DNA of 64,000 nt from Nitrospirota bacterium. GTDB taxonomy: Bacteria; Nitrospirota; Thermodesulfovibrionia; Thermodesulfovibrionales; SM23-35. A model generated the notes under the pieces. That model did no database searches, was not told the origin of the DNA, and worked only from the letters and a program-made list of their open reading frames with translations. Positions 1 through 8,360 of this stretch are shown piece by piece. The stretch lies in contig JBFMCL010000016.1 in NCBI GenBank assembly GCA_040754395.1, positions 1-64,000 on the forward strand, read 5' to 3'. The number at the start of each line of letters is the position of its first letter. The stretch's first letter is position 1. Both the position numbers and the translations under genes were made by a program.

Positions 1-26
1 CCGTCTACAGGAACCAGTATCTTCAT
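1..26 (-). CDS. Universal stress protein, N-terminal fragment (runs off window)
   Basis: Only the first eight codons plus two bases lie in the window. They read MKILVPVD, the usual opening beta strand of UspA-fold proteins, and are preceded by a strong AAGGAGG ribosome site. The start is 10 bp after the stop of the upstream membrane-protein gene, so it is probably the last visible gene of the gntR-tauE operon. The family call rests on a very short segment. Confidence 0.6.
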
Positions 27-36
27 TTTTTCCTCC

Positions 37-804
37 TTAGACTTCCTTCTTTACTTTCGCCTTCTTCATGCTCAGTCCTATGCCCTCAAAGATGAAGAAG
101 ATCGCATATCCCCACCACATTGTATAGACCACATAGAATACCAGCAGGGTTGTCATCATGCCGGCTTTATCCTTCACCTTCACCGCATCAACCTTGTAGA
201 AGTTGTAGGAGGCCTCAATCGCCTTCTTGGTCACATCCGAAACTATCTTGGCTTCCTCGATCTTCTTCTCCTTCTTGAATGCCTTGTCTATCTTGGGAAG
301 GACATTGTTCCACTGACGGAACATCTGCTTTTCGTCATCAGTCGCCATGGCCTCCGCATATTTGGCTTTTATCTTGTCGCCCTCATTCCTAAACATGACA
401 TCCGCATCCTCCAGGGCTGCCTTCAGGACCATGCCAAGGTCGCCTTCGATTTTCATTTCCGCGCCATTCACCTCTACCGTGGATCCGGGATTCACCGTGA
501 ACAGCTTTGATGCGCGCTCAGCCCTTTTTTCGGACTCTCCGGGCTTATCCTCAGGTTTGCTGATATTGATGGTGACCGAAAACATCTTTCCCATAAACTG
601 TTCGTTGTTTTTCTGTACCTTGGGGATGAAATACGATGACCCCTTTGCAAGCTGGTTGAACATCTCATCAGCCCACTGCAATCCGTTCTGCGGCTTTCCT
701 TCTGGCGTCTTCGGGAATATCGGTGAAAACATCAGAAACAGCACCACGAAAAAGGATATGGCCAAAATTATGCCGATCCCCATATGTTTTTTTGCCTGTG
801 CCAT
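37..804 (-). CDS. Conserved two-TM membrane protein of the TauE/SafE operon
   Basis: This 255-residue protein has one hydrophobic segment near the N-terminus (about residues 9-27), a long charged lysine- and glutamate-rich middle, and a second hydrophobic segment near the C-terminus (about 220-243). That arrangement suggests a large domain outside the membrane anchored at both ends. I do not recognise a family with a known function. I chose the start at MAQAKKHMG because GGAGGG lies just upstream; an in-frame extension of 19 codons has no better site. It sits 2 bp after the permease stop, so it is probably co-translated with the TauE/SafE protein and may be an accessory subunit. That role is inference. 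Confidence 0.75.
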   Translation of the reverse strand: MAQAKKHMGIGIILAISFFVVLFLMFSPIFPKTPEGKPQNGLQWADEMFNQLAKGSSYFIPKVQKNNEQFMGKMFSVTINISKPEDKPGESEKRAERASKLFTVNPGSTVEVNGAEMKIEGDLGMVLKAALEDADVMFRNEGDKIKAKYAEAMATDDEKQMFRQWNNVLPKIDKAFKKEKKIEEAKIVSDVTKKAIEASYNFYKVDAVKVKDKAGMMTTLLVFYVVYTMWWGYAIFFIFEGIGLSMKKAKVKKEV

Positions 805-806
805 TG

Positions 807-2060
807 TTATCCCTCCTCTCTTAATTTCCCGATGTTGACAAAGAACTTGCTGATAACCCACACACCGAAAAACCCGATTATGATCCAGAATACGATATTG
901 CCCACGAATTCGATCTGTGTCACCAGGGACTTGGACATATTTATGTACTCAAGTTCGGTCAGTTTTTTCGGCAGCACCGTTGCCCTGTTGACAAAGCCTG
1001 CGAGGATTGACATTGCATAGAACCCTCTGATGTGTATCCCCTTCACGACCTTTGTCGTCAGCGCTCCTACCTGGATCCCGATCAGGGAGCCGATCAGCAT
1101 GCCCATGGCGAGGGTGTAGAACACGTACCCGTAAATGGCATACTGCGCGATCGATGCAAGACCCGCGGTAAAGATGATCTGGAGGATATCGGTACCGACA
1201 GTTGTTGCGGTAGAGACACCGAATATATACACGAACATCGGAAAGGTGATAAAACCGCCGCCGACACCCATGATCGCTGCGAGCATTCCGACAATGACTC
1301 CACCCATCGCAAGAAACAGCCAGGAGATTCTCCTGCCGCCGAAGTCCTCATCAAAGGTGATCATCGGCGGGATATTGACCTTCTGAATGCTTACTGCAAG
1401 GGAAGTCATGCCTGTCGGTCCGCCATGGGCGTCATGTCCGCCTCCGCCACCGGAAGGTTTTCTCGTCGCCTTCAAAAAATCTATCATGGCATATGTGCCG
1501 AGGAACCCCAGCAATACCGCATACACCGTGCTGATAAAGGCCTCGCTCAGAAGCGGGTCCTTATTGTACAGCGTTTTATTGATCCAGCCGCCGATAAACG
1601 TACCGCCAGCCGAACCGACAAGAAATGCAATGGCAAGTTTGACCGAGACGTTGCCCAGTTTCTTGTGCACCGCGGTTCCCATGATCGCCTTTGCAAAGAT
1701 ATGGAACACATCCGTGCCGACCGCAAGAATTCCTTTCACTCCCGCTGCCATCAGCGCCGGAGTAATGATAAAGCCGCCCCCCGCGCCAATGCAGCCGGTA
1801 ATCAGACCGGCCGCAAGGCCTACCGCGATCGAAACAATAAAGATCAGGTTTGAATAGTGGGCAGGCGCATATGCCGTCTTTCCGCCTATCACATCTGCTG
1901 CCTGTATCCAGGATACACCCAGTATCGGCAGCAGCAGGAGAAACAGGATCAGAAGTTTTTTCCGGTTTTTGATGATGTTCATCGAAACCTCATAATCCCA
2001 TTTCGCATGAGCAATACTGGCCATTTTCAGAAATTCATACATCCTTCTTGGGAAACTCAT
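807..2060 (-). CDS. TauE/SafE-family permease (sulfite/sulfonate or other anion exporter)
   Basis: This 417-residue polytopic inner-membrane protein has the two-fold repeat typical of TauE/SafE transporters. The repeats are marked by glycine-rich motifs GAGGGFIITP (about residues 92-101) and GVGGGFITFP (second half). Each half has several hydrophobic segments, and a central cytoplasmic loop holds a Gly/His-rich stretch. It is longer than the usual 250-300-residue members because of a roughly 50-residue N-terminal extension and this loop. Known members export sulfite, sulfoacetate or related organosulfur anions; the substrate here cannot be read from sequence. An AAGGAGGGG ribosome site precedes the ATG. 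It lies 31 bp downstream of gntR and 2 bp before the two-TM protein gene. Confidence 0.85.
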   Translation of the reverse strand: MSFPRRMYEFLKMASIAHAKWDYEVSMNIIKNRKKLLILFLLLLPILGVSWIQAADVIGGKTAYAPAHYSNLIFIVSIAVGLAAGLITGCIGAGGGFIITPALMAAGVKGILAVGTDVFHIFAKAIMGTAVHKKLGNVSVKLAIAFLVGSAGGTFIGGWINKTLYNKDPLLSEAFISTVYAVLLGFLGTYAMIDFLKATRKPSGGGGGHDAHGGPTGMTSLAVSIQKVNIPPMITFDEDFGGRRISWLFLAMGGVIVGMLAAIMGVGGGFITFPMFVYIFGVSTATTVGTDILQIIFTAGLASIAQYAIYGYVFYTLAMGMLIGSLIGIQVGALTTKVVKGIHIRGFYAMSILAGFVNRATVLPKKLTELEYINMSKSLVTQIEFVGNIVFWIIIGFFGVWVISKFFVNIGKLREEG

Positions 2061-2091
2061 TTCATCCCCTCCTTTTTGAAATTTCTATCGG

Positions 2092-2829
2092 TTATTTGAT
2101 ACGTTCGAATTCCATCTGGAACTTGTGCTTTTTCCAGCTTCCGATAAGCCTGGAATACGCAAGAACAGTTCCGTCTGAACCTGACAGGATCCTGCTGATC
2201 AGCAGTACTGAAGAACCCTTTTCGAGATTCAGATCTGCTGCAATGTCATTCTTCACTGCGGAGACTTCAACAGTCTGAACAATTTTAAATATCTTTTTTG
2301 TACCCTTTTCCTCTATCAGATCATAAAGGGACCTTTGGCGGATATCTTCCTGATCGATATCGGGAAGCAGGAACAACGGGATGATAAATTCTTCCGTATA
2401 CGGTTCTTCCCCGATAACCTTTTTGCTCCTGATATAATAGACCTTATCCTGTGACATCATGATATTCCCGATGTCCTCAGAGGCCCCCCGAATGCCTCTC
2501 TCAAGTATCTCTCTCTCTGCCGTCACCTCCTCTCCATCGATATCTTCTGATAATCTTGTTCTCATCATAACCCCCGGCTGAGGGACAGAATACATTACAA
2601 AAGTGCCCTTGCCCTGCTGCCGTTTCAGACACCCTTCACGAACAAGTTCCTGAATTGCCTCTCTCACCGTCACCTTGCTTACATCGTATGTCCTGCAAAG
2701 CTCATCTTCGGTAGGTATTTGTGTGCCTACCGGCCACGCTCCGCTGTCTATCTTTTCCTTAATGATGGCATAGATCTGAACATACAGTTTCAGCTTGCTG
2801 TCTCTGTCTATGGTCTTTTCAATCCTCAT
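2092..2829 (-). CDS. GntR-family transcriptional regulator (HutC subfamily, UTRA domain)
   Basis: The 245-residue product has a GntR winged helix-turn-helix at about residues 12-76 (including TEDELCRTYDVSKVTVREAI and the wing GKGTFV). A UTRA-type effector-binding domain follows at about 95-240, with the typical YYIRSKKV and Y-R-L/I-GSW elements. HutC-type regulators bind small metabolites and usually repress the operon they head. Here the gene is first in a gntR-tauE-membrane protein-usp operon and would be expected to autoregulate it. The ATG at 2829 lies about 30 bp downstream of the predicted sigma-54 transcription start. The effector is unknown. Confidence 0.85.
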   Translation of the reverse strand: MRIEKTIDRDSKLKLYVQIYAIIKEKIDSGAWPVGTQIPTEDELCRTYDVSKVTVREAIQELVREGCLKRQQGKGTFVMYSVPQPGVMMRTRLSEDIDGEEVTAEREILERGIRGASEDIGNIMMSQDKVYYIRSKKVIGEEPYTEEFIIPLFLLPDIDQEDIRQRSLYDLIEEKGTKKIFKIVQTVEVSAVKNDIAADLNLEKGSSVLLISRILSGSDGTVLAYSRLIGSWKKHKFQMEFERIK

Positions 2830-2869
2830 ATGCTTATTACTTCATGTCTTTATAATCTTTCCGTTAAAA

Positions 2870-2885
2870 AGCAATGATCATGCCA
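2870..2885 (-). promoter_or_regulatory. Sigma-54 (-24/-12) promoter of the gntR-tauE operon
   Basis: The minus strand reads TGGCATGATCATTGCT. This matches the RpoN consensus TGGCACG-N4-TTGCW at all positions but one, with the GG and GC pairs separated by exactly 10 bases. Transcription would start near 2860, about 30 bp before the gntR ATG. The gene for an NtrC-type activator ends 125 bp upstream. Confidence 0.75.
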
Positions 2886-2947
2886 TCTTTGCAACTAATT
2901 GAATTATCGATGTTATTTTATCTCAGCAATGGCAAGGTGCACCATTT

Positions 2948-3018
2948 TGTTGCGATTATTGGGGTTTTTTGGGACAATTAGTGCTGATTCATTATGTTGC
3001 AGTGAACTACTATGTTGC
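2948..3018. promoter_or_regulatory. Repeated TGTTGC boxes, candidate activator (UAS) sites
   Basis: On the plus strand TGTTGC occurs at 2948-2953, 2995-3000 and 3013-3018; the last two sit in a TATGTTGC direct repeat with 18-bp spacing. They lie about 70-140 bp upstream of the sigma-54 promoter, where enhancer-binding proteins normally bind, and reach into the last codons of the activator gene. That they are binding sites is inference. Confidence 0.35.
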
Positions 3019-4299
3019 TATTTTTAGTTGCTTGATTTTTCTCTGGAGCTGTTGTCGGTACACACCAAGTTCCTTTGCCGCCTTCGAAATATTGCCACCC
3101 GACCTTTGCAGCGCAGACCATATTAATTCCTTCTCTATGTCGGTAATCGTCTCCTTCAGTTTCGGGGTTGCGATCACCTGCTGTGTCGGGGTCTTCAGCA
3201 GATACGAGGGCAGATCGGAAGGCAGTATTTCAGGGCTGTTTGCGAATGATATCGAATGTTCAATGATATTTTCAAGCTCCCTGATATTTCCGGGATAGGA
3301 GTAACTCATGAGGATGTTCAGGGCCTCTTCGGAAACCGTGCGTATCAGGATATCCTTTCTTTTCGCGGCATGCTTCTTCATGAAATGATTTACCAGAGAG
3401 GGAATATCTTCCATTCTGTTTTTCAGCAGAGGAAGATGGATGTTGATGACATTGATCCTGTAGAAAAGGTCTTCCCTGAAAACTCCCCTTTTACAGGCTA
3501 TTGAGAGATCCTTGTTCGTCGCTGCAATGATCCTGACATCTATCTTGATATTGCGTGCACCCCCGATTCTCATCATCTCGCCTTCCTGAAGGACCCGCAG
3601 AATCTTTATCTGAAACAACGGGGAAACATCCCCTATTTCATCGAAAAAAACCGTACCTCCGTCAGCAACCTCAAGCAGACCCTTTTTGGTATAATTCGCA
3701 CCGGTAAATGCGCCCTTTTCGAAACCAAACAGCTCCGATTCAAGAAGCGTATCAGGGATTGCGCCGCAGTTTATCGTCACGAATGACTTTTCATTTCTCG
3801 GACTCCACTTATGGATAGCTCTCGCCACCAACTCCTTCCCGGTTCCGCTTTCCCCGGTGATGAGCACGTTACTTTCGCTTACCGCTGCTTTTTTAATGAG
3901 ACCGAACACCTCCTGTATAACAATGCTGGTACCGATCGTCTCGTCAAAACCGTATTCGGTGTCGAGTATCTTCTTTTTATGGTCCCTGACTACTCTGTTG
4001 ATAATCTCGCCTGTCAGAGGTTTTTCCAGAAAATCGGTTGCGCCAAGTTTCATGGCTGCTACCGCTTTCCTGATATCGGAACTCCCGAATGCGATAACCG
4101 GAATGCGCTGCCGGAGCTCAAAAAGGTTTTTCTGCCAGTTTTCCATGTCGAGATCAAGAAACGCAATATCATATTTCAGGGGATTGACCGGGTCAGTGCC
4201 GACAGAAATGCCTTTCAGTTTCACATCTTTCCTACTGGCAGACTTGAATAAGGAACTTATATCTTTGGATTCATTCGACAGAATCAATATACTTCGCAT
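3010..4299 (-). CDS. NtrC-type sigma-54-dependent activator with a divergent receiver domain
   Basis: The 429-residue protein has an N-terminal receiver-like domain (about 1-115), an AAA+ sigma-54 activation domain (about 125-360) and a C-terminal Fis-type helix-turn-helix (GGNISKAAKELGVYRQQLQRKI). The AAA+ domain shows Walker A GESGTGKE, the sigma-54 contact loop GAFTGA and Walker B GGTVFFDEIGD. The receiver keeps a likely phosphoacceptor Asp49 (AFLDLD) and the KP pair, but the acidic pair of the first strand is replaced by SNES, so phosphorylation may be weak or absent. No histidine kinase is adjacent. Its 3' end abuts the control region of the gntR operon, which carries a sigma-54 promoter, so that operon is the best candidate target. 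Confidence 0.88.
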   Translation of the reverse strand: MRSILILSNESKDISSLFKSASRKDVKLKGISVGTDPVNPLKYDIAFLDLDMENWQKNLFELRQRIPVIAFGSSDIRKAVAAMKLGATDFLEKPLTGEIINRVVRDHKKKILDTEYGFDETIGTSIVIQEVFGLIKKAAVSESNVLITGESGTGKELVARAIHKWSPRNEKSFVTINCGAIPDTLLESELFGFEKGAFTGANYTKKGLLEVADGGTVFFDEIGDVSPLFQIKILRVLQEGEMMRIGGARNIKIDVRIIAATNKDLSIACKRGVFREDLFYRINVINIHLPLLKNRMEDIPSLVNHFMKKHAAKRKDILIRTVSEEALNILMSYSYPGNIRELENIIEHSISFANSPEILPSDLPSYLLKTPTQQVIATPKLKETITDIEKELIWSALQRSGGNISKAAKELGVYRQQLQRKIKQLKIAT

Positions 4300-4401
4300 T
4301 TCTTATTGTAAACCAGTCCGGGGGGAAAAAAGAATATCAGCAGGAAATGCATGTTCTGAACAGTCCTGCAAGGGTACCCGGAATCCCGGGCTTCTGCTCT
4401 G

Positions 4402-5547
4402 TCAGTCTGCATCCTCATGAATCAGGTCTATCACCGTCACTTCAGGGGGTGACAAGAGACGGATCGGCGGCCCCCATGTGCCTGATCCCCTGCTGACATA
4501 GAGCCAGGATCTTGCAGAGAGCTGTGCCAGTCCCGCCTGTGTAGGATAATAAAACCATGTAATGATGCTGAAAGGGAATATCTGCCCCTTGTGGACATGG
4601 CCCGAGAGCTGCAGGTCAAACAGTCCTGTTGAATTCGGGTCAATCAGCGGCCGGTGTTTCAGCAGCATAATAAACCTGTCTCCCGGGAAACCTGAAAGCA
4701 ATGCAGTTTCGGTAATTGTCGGGGCAAGGCCTGCAGCCTTTACCTGAGAGTCATCTACTCCGGCAATAACAATGCTGCCTGCAGCAATTTCAGCCTCCCC
4801 GCGGAGCAGTCTGAACCCTGCCTTTTCGGTGAAATTCATCGCCTGACCGAGACCTGCATACAGTTCATGGTTCCCTGTGACCGCATATTTTCCGAACCTT
4901 GGCCTGACCTCCTGCAGCATTTCAGACAGTCCCGAAAGGTTGTCGAGCTGACCGTCCACAAGGTCACCTGTTGATACCAGGATATCCGGGTTTGCCCCTT
5001 TCACATGCCGGAGAATCCTTCTCAGTCTTTCCTCCCGCATAATCAGGCCGATGTGGACATCGGATATCTGCACTATCCTGAGTCTGCCGGTTTCCGCGGG
5101 TATCTTTGGAGTGGGTATCACTATTGTTTCAGTACGGATGTCTTTCGCCTCAAAATACCCGTATATTGAAAAGAGCAGGGCCAGTGAAAGCGGGATGAAA
5201 AACGCAGAATTCTTCGATACTGAGAGAGATGACAGGTCTTTATTGAGCATGACTCCCGAAGCATGCACTGTGAGCCTGTAGACATCGATTACCAGTGCAA
5301 CAGATATGAATAAAAAAAGGATTCCCAGCCACATATATCCTGCATATGACGCCAGTCGTGCAAACGCCTCAAGGCCTGCCCTTTCGGACAGTCGTACGAT
5401 GACCGGGGCAAAAATCATTGCCAGCATGAAGAGTGCAACGACTATGCTCGCAAGGGTGTTGAACGCGAACACAGACCTTGCCTTCAGGAAGACATACAGA
5501 TGCATGCTGCCGTAGATGAGGAAAAAAGTGAGCAGAAAGAGTGTCAT
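4402..5547 (-). CDS. Membrane-anchored metallophosphoesterase (YkuE/YaeI-like)
   Basis: The 381-residue product has four hydrophobic segments in the first 140 residues and then a calcineurin-like phosphoesterase domain. The domain shows the dimetal motifs in order: ISDVHIG, GDLVDG, GNHE, LKHRP and SGHVHKGQ. Related proteins hydrolyse phosphodiester or phosphomonoester bonds of envelope lipids such as UDP-diacylglucosamine-like substrates; the substrate here is unknown. The catalytic domain should face the cytoplasm or periplasm next to the membrane. It is a single-gene unit with a weak ribosome site, flanked by the sigma-54 activator gene and the efflux operon. Confidence 0.85.
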   Translation of the reverse strand: MTLFLLTFFLIYGSMHLYVFLKARSVFAFNTLASIVVALFMLAMIFAPVIVRLSERAGLEAFARLASYAGYMWLGILFLFISVALVIDVYRLTVHASGVMLNKDLSSLSVSKNSAFFIPLSLALLFSIYGYFEAKDIRTETIVIPTPKIPAETGRLRIVQISDVHIGLIMREERLRRILRHVKGANPDILVSTGDLVDGQLDNLSGLSEMLQEVRPRFGKYAVTGNHELYAGLGQAMNFTEKAGFRLLRGEAEIAAGSIVIAGVDDSQVKAAGLAPTITETALLSGFPGDRFIMLLKHRPLIDPNSTGLFDLQLSGHVHKGQIFPFSIITWFYYPTQAGLAQLSARSWLYVSRGSGTWGPPIRLLSPPEVTVIDLIHEDAD

Positions 5548-5690
5548 GACAAAATACCGTTATTCTTTATAATACACAATCGCCGGGAGAACATTCTTTT
5601 TCAGCTACTTTATCAGTCCTGATTATTCATGAACCATATTTACTAATAACAGAACATAGCGTGTTCTCTCATTCCCGGTCTTCGCCCCTC

Positions 5691-7220
5691 TCAATGCATT
5701 CCCGGTGCAATGCCCGCCTCTCCTCTCCTCATGAAAAAGACGAGCGGAACAATACAGAGCATCAGAATGCAGACAAGAAAAAACGCATCGTTGAATGACT
5801 GCATCGATGATTGCCTGAGGAGTTCCTTATACATGAGCCCGAGTGCCCCCTGCCCTGAGACTGATTCCTGCACACCCCTGTGTTCAAGGAAAGCTCTGCT
5901 TTGCTCGGCAAAAATCTGATAGTTGCTGTCAAAAGGGGTAAGATGTTCAACAAGACGGTTCTGATGGAACTGTGCCCTGCGTGAGAGAATCGTGGTAACG
6001 AAGGCAACACCGAAACTCCCGCCGAGGTTTCTGAGCAGGTTGTAAATGGCAGAGGCGTTCCCCATATCTTCCTTCCGTATCCCTGACATGGTCATGGTCG
6101 TGAGCGGAATGAAAAAGAACCCCATCCCTACGCCGAGAACGATCCTCGGCCATATGACGGTCCCGAAATCGGCATACAGGTTGAAATTGGACATCAGATA
6201 GGTTGCGTAGGCATTCACGATGATGCCGAAGGCGAGCAGGAACTTCGGATTGACCCGGTTCACCAGATTCCCTGCAACAGGCAGGGATATCAGGGTTGCC
6301 ATGCCTCCCGGTCCCAGAACAAATCCAGCGAGAAAAGCGGTATAGCCCATGAGCGTCTGGAGATAGATCGGCAGGAGAACGATGCTGGCGAAGAGATTGA
6401 AAAATCCCATAAACATGATGAGGTTGCCGGTGCTGAACGAGATGTTTTTGAATGCCCTCAGGTTTACGACCGGGGATTCTGCATACAGCTCAACCACCAC
6501 AAAAGCAATCAGGGAGACTACCGAAATGATGCTCATCCAGAAGATGAAGGGCGATGAAAACCAGTTCTCCTGCTGGCCCTTATCAAGGACTATCTGCAGG
6601 CAGCCGAGCCCAAGGGCGAGCAACACAAGCCCCCAGTAGTCAATCTTCAGTTTCGCCTTTGTCATATACGGCGGGTCCGTGATCACGAGCATGGTGAGGA
6701 AGATAGAGAGTATTCCTATCGGCACATTGATAAAGAATATCCAGTGCCACGACCAGTTGTCGGTTATCCACCCGCCGAGAAGCGGTCCCACAATGGGGCC
6801 GAACATAATTCCGACACCAAATACTGCCATCGCGATTCCGTGCTGCCGGGGGGGGAATGTCTCGAGCAGGATTGACTGGGACAAAGGCTGTAACGCCCCG
6901 CCTCCGATCCCCTGAAGGATCCTGAAGAAGATGAGACTCTGGAGACTCCATGCAGCCCCGCAGAGAAAAGAGCTTATGGTAAACATGGTGATCGAAATGA
7001 TCAGGTATCGTTTCCTGCCGAAAAACCTGCTCAGCCATCCTGTCATGGGGATGATGATCGCGTTGGAAACAAGGTAGGAGGTGATCGACCAGGTCGACTC
7101 GTCGATGCCTGCAGACAGGCTGCCCCTTATATGGTCGAGGGCTACGTTGACCACAGAGGTGTCAATGATCTCTATGAGGGTGGGGATCATGACGGTGAGT
7201 GCAACGAGCCACTTATTCAT
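5691..7220 (-). CDS. emrB: DHA2-family multidrug MFS transporter (EmrB/QacA type)
   Basis: The 509-residue protein has about 14 hydrophobic segments, as expected for DHA2 drug:proton antiporters. Family motifs are visible: the D-T-S-V-V-N-V-A-L motif C-like start of TM1 (EIIDTSVVNVALDHI), GWLSRFFGRKRYL (motif A) and GPIVGPLLGGWI (TM5 antiporter motif). It lies 32 bp downstream of an EmrA-type adaptor, so the pair should form an EmrAB pump that works with a TolC channel. It is the last gene of the tetR-tolC-MFP-RND-emrA-emrB operon. A small AGAACA/TGTTCT inverted repeat at 5651-5667 follows the stop, but it has no T tract. Confidence 0.9.
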   Translation of the reverse strand: MNKWLVALTVMIPTLIEIIDTSVVNVALDHIRGSLSAGIDESTWSITSYLVSNAIIIPMTGWLSRFFGRKRYLIISITMFTISSFLCGAAWSLQSLIFFRILQGIGGGALQPLSQSILLETFPPRQHGIAMAVFGVGIMFGPIVGPLLGGWITDNWSWHWIFFINVPIGILSIFLTMLVITDPPYMTKAKLKIDYWGLVLLALGLGCLQIVLDKGQQENWFSSPFIFWMSIISVVSLIAFVVVELYAESPVVNLRAFKNISFSTGNLIMFMGFFNLFASIVLLPIYLQTLMGYTAFLAGFVLGPGGMATLISLPVAGNLVNRVNPKFLLAFGIIVNAYATYLMSNFNLYADFGTVIWPRIVLGVGMGFFFIPLTTMTMSGIRKEDMGNASAIYNLLRNLGGSFGVAFVTTILSRRAQFHQNRLVEHLTPFDSNYQIFAEQSRAFLEHRGVQESVSGQGALGLMYKELLRQSSMQSFNDAFFLVCILMLCIVPLVFFMRRGEAGIAPGMH

Positions 7221-7252
7221 GGCAACTGAGGAATTCTCTCACCTTTGCCCTG

Positions 7253-8356
7253 TCATTCGATCAGAACCGTCGGCACCACTGACATCCCAATGCGAAGGAC
7301 ATGTTCTTTGTCCGTATCTTTATCAAGCACAATCTTTACAGGAATTCTCTGGACAACTTTTACGTAATTCCCGGTCGCATTTTCGGGCGGGAAGAGAGAA
7401 AACACTGCTCCGGTACCTGACATGATGCTCTCTACCCTGCCTGAGAAGCTTTTCCTGCTATAGGTATCAACCTTTATCTTAACCTTCTGCCCCGGCCTTA
7501 TCTTTTCGAGCAGCGTCTCCTTGTAATTTGCGGTCACCCAGATGTCGTCAAGCGGGACAACCGCCATGAGCGGCTGTCCCGTCTCAATCTGGTTACCGGT
7601 CTCAACCGATTTTTTCGTGATATACCCGTCGGACGGGGCATAGATCTTTGTATAGCCGAAATTCAGCCTGGCTGCATGGTATTTTGCCTCTTTCTCCCTT
7701 ATCGCGGAATGCTGCGCCTCCTTCAATGCCTCAACCTGTTTTGTCACTGCTTTTTGTGTCTCGAGCGCCTTTTCTGCCTGCTTCAATTGCTCTTTCGCAG
7801 CCCTGACCTGTGCCATCGCAACATTATATGCGGTCACGGTCTTTTCGTATCTCTCCCTCGAGATGGTCTCCGATTTGTAGAGGTTCTCTGCCCTTTCGCT
7901 GTCCCTCGCTGCCTGCCTGAGCAGGGCTTCCTGCAGGTCGAGACCTGCTTTTGCGGTTTCCACTGCTGCACCAAGTTCTGCCAGTTGCGTGCGTGAGACG
8001 CCGATTCTTGCTTCTGCCTCTGCGAACTTCGCCTTCTCGGCACTTACCCCCGACATAGCCTCCTGAACCTTTACCTCATAATCGGCAGGATCAATTTCAA
8101 TGAGCAAATCTCCCTGCCTGACCGCCTGATTCTCCTTTACATAGACGGCCTTCACGGTTCCCTTGATTCTTGATGCAATCGTATGTATCCTCCCGTCAAT
8201 AAAGGCATCGTCTGTGGTAATATGAGTAGCCTTGTATCTGAGATAGAAAAAAAGGGCAACAGCACCGAGAAGTACAATCACACCAAGGACAAGAAATCCT
8301 ATCTTTTTCTTTTTCTTATTCCCCTGTGCCGATGCATCGTTCATTTCATCTGTCAT
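7253..8356 (-). CDS. emrA: EmrA-type membrane fusion protein (HlyD family)
   Basis: The 367-residue adaptor has a lysine-rich cytoplasmic N-terminus, one TM helix (about residues 20-40), a lipoyl/barrel-sandwich half-motif (DGRIHTIASRIKGTVKAVYVKENQAVRQGDLL), a long alpha-helical hairpin rich in Ala and Glu (about 90-190) and the second lipoyl half (IYAPSDGYITKKSVETGNQI). It should bridge EmrB to an outer-membrane TolC channel. The start at MTDEMND lies 4 bp after the RND pump stop, which implies translational coupling. A longer in-frame start would overlap the RND gene and lacks a better ribosome site. Confidence 0.9.
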   Translation of the reverse strand: MTDEMNDASAQGNKKKKKIGFLVLGVIVLLGAVALFFYLRYKATHITTDDAFIDGRIHTIASRIKGTVKAVYVKENQAVRQGDLLIEIDPADYEVKVQEAMSGVSAEKAKFAEAEARIGVSRTQLAELGAAVETAKAGLDLQEALLRQAARDSERAENLYKSETISRERYEKTVTAYNVAMAQVRAAKEQLKQAEKALETQKAVTKQVEALKEAQHSAIREKEAKYHAARLNFGYTKIYAPSDGYITKKSVETGNQIETGQPLMAVVPLDDIWVTANYKETLLEKIRPGQKVKIKVDTYSRKSFSGRVESIMSGTGAVFSLFPPENATGNYVKVVQRIPVKIVLDKDTDKEHVLRIGMSVVPTVLIE

Positions 8357-8360
8357 GTCC

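Noticed and set aside
2936-2943. GGTGCACC palindrome upstream of gntR as a GntR operator
   Set aside because: Eight base pairs without flanking symmetry and far from the promoter; too little to support an operator call.
5651-5667. AGAACA-N5-TGTTCT after emrB as a terminator
   Set aside because: The stem is only 6 bp and AT-rich, and no T tract follows.
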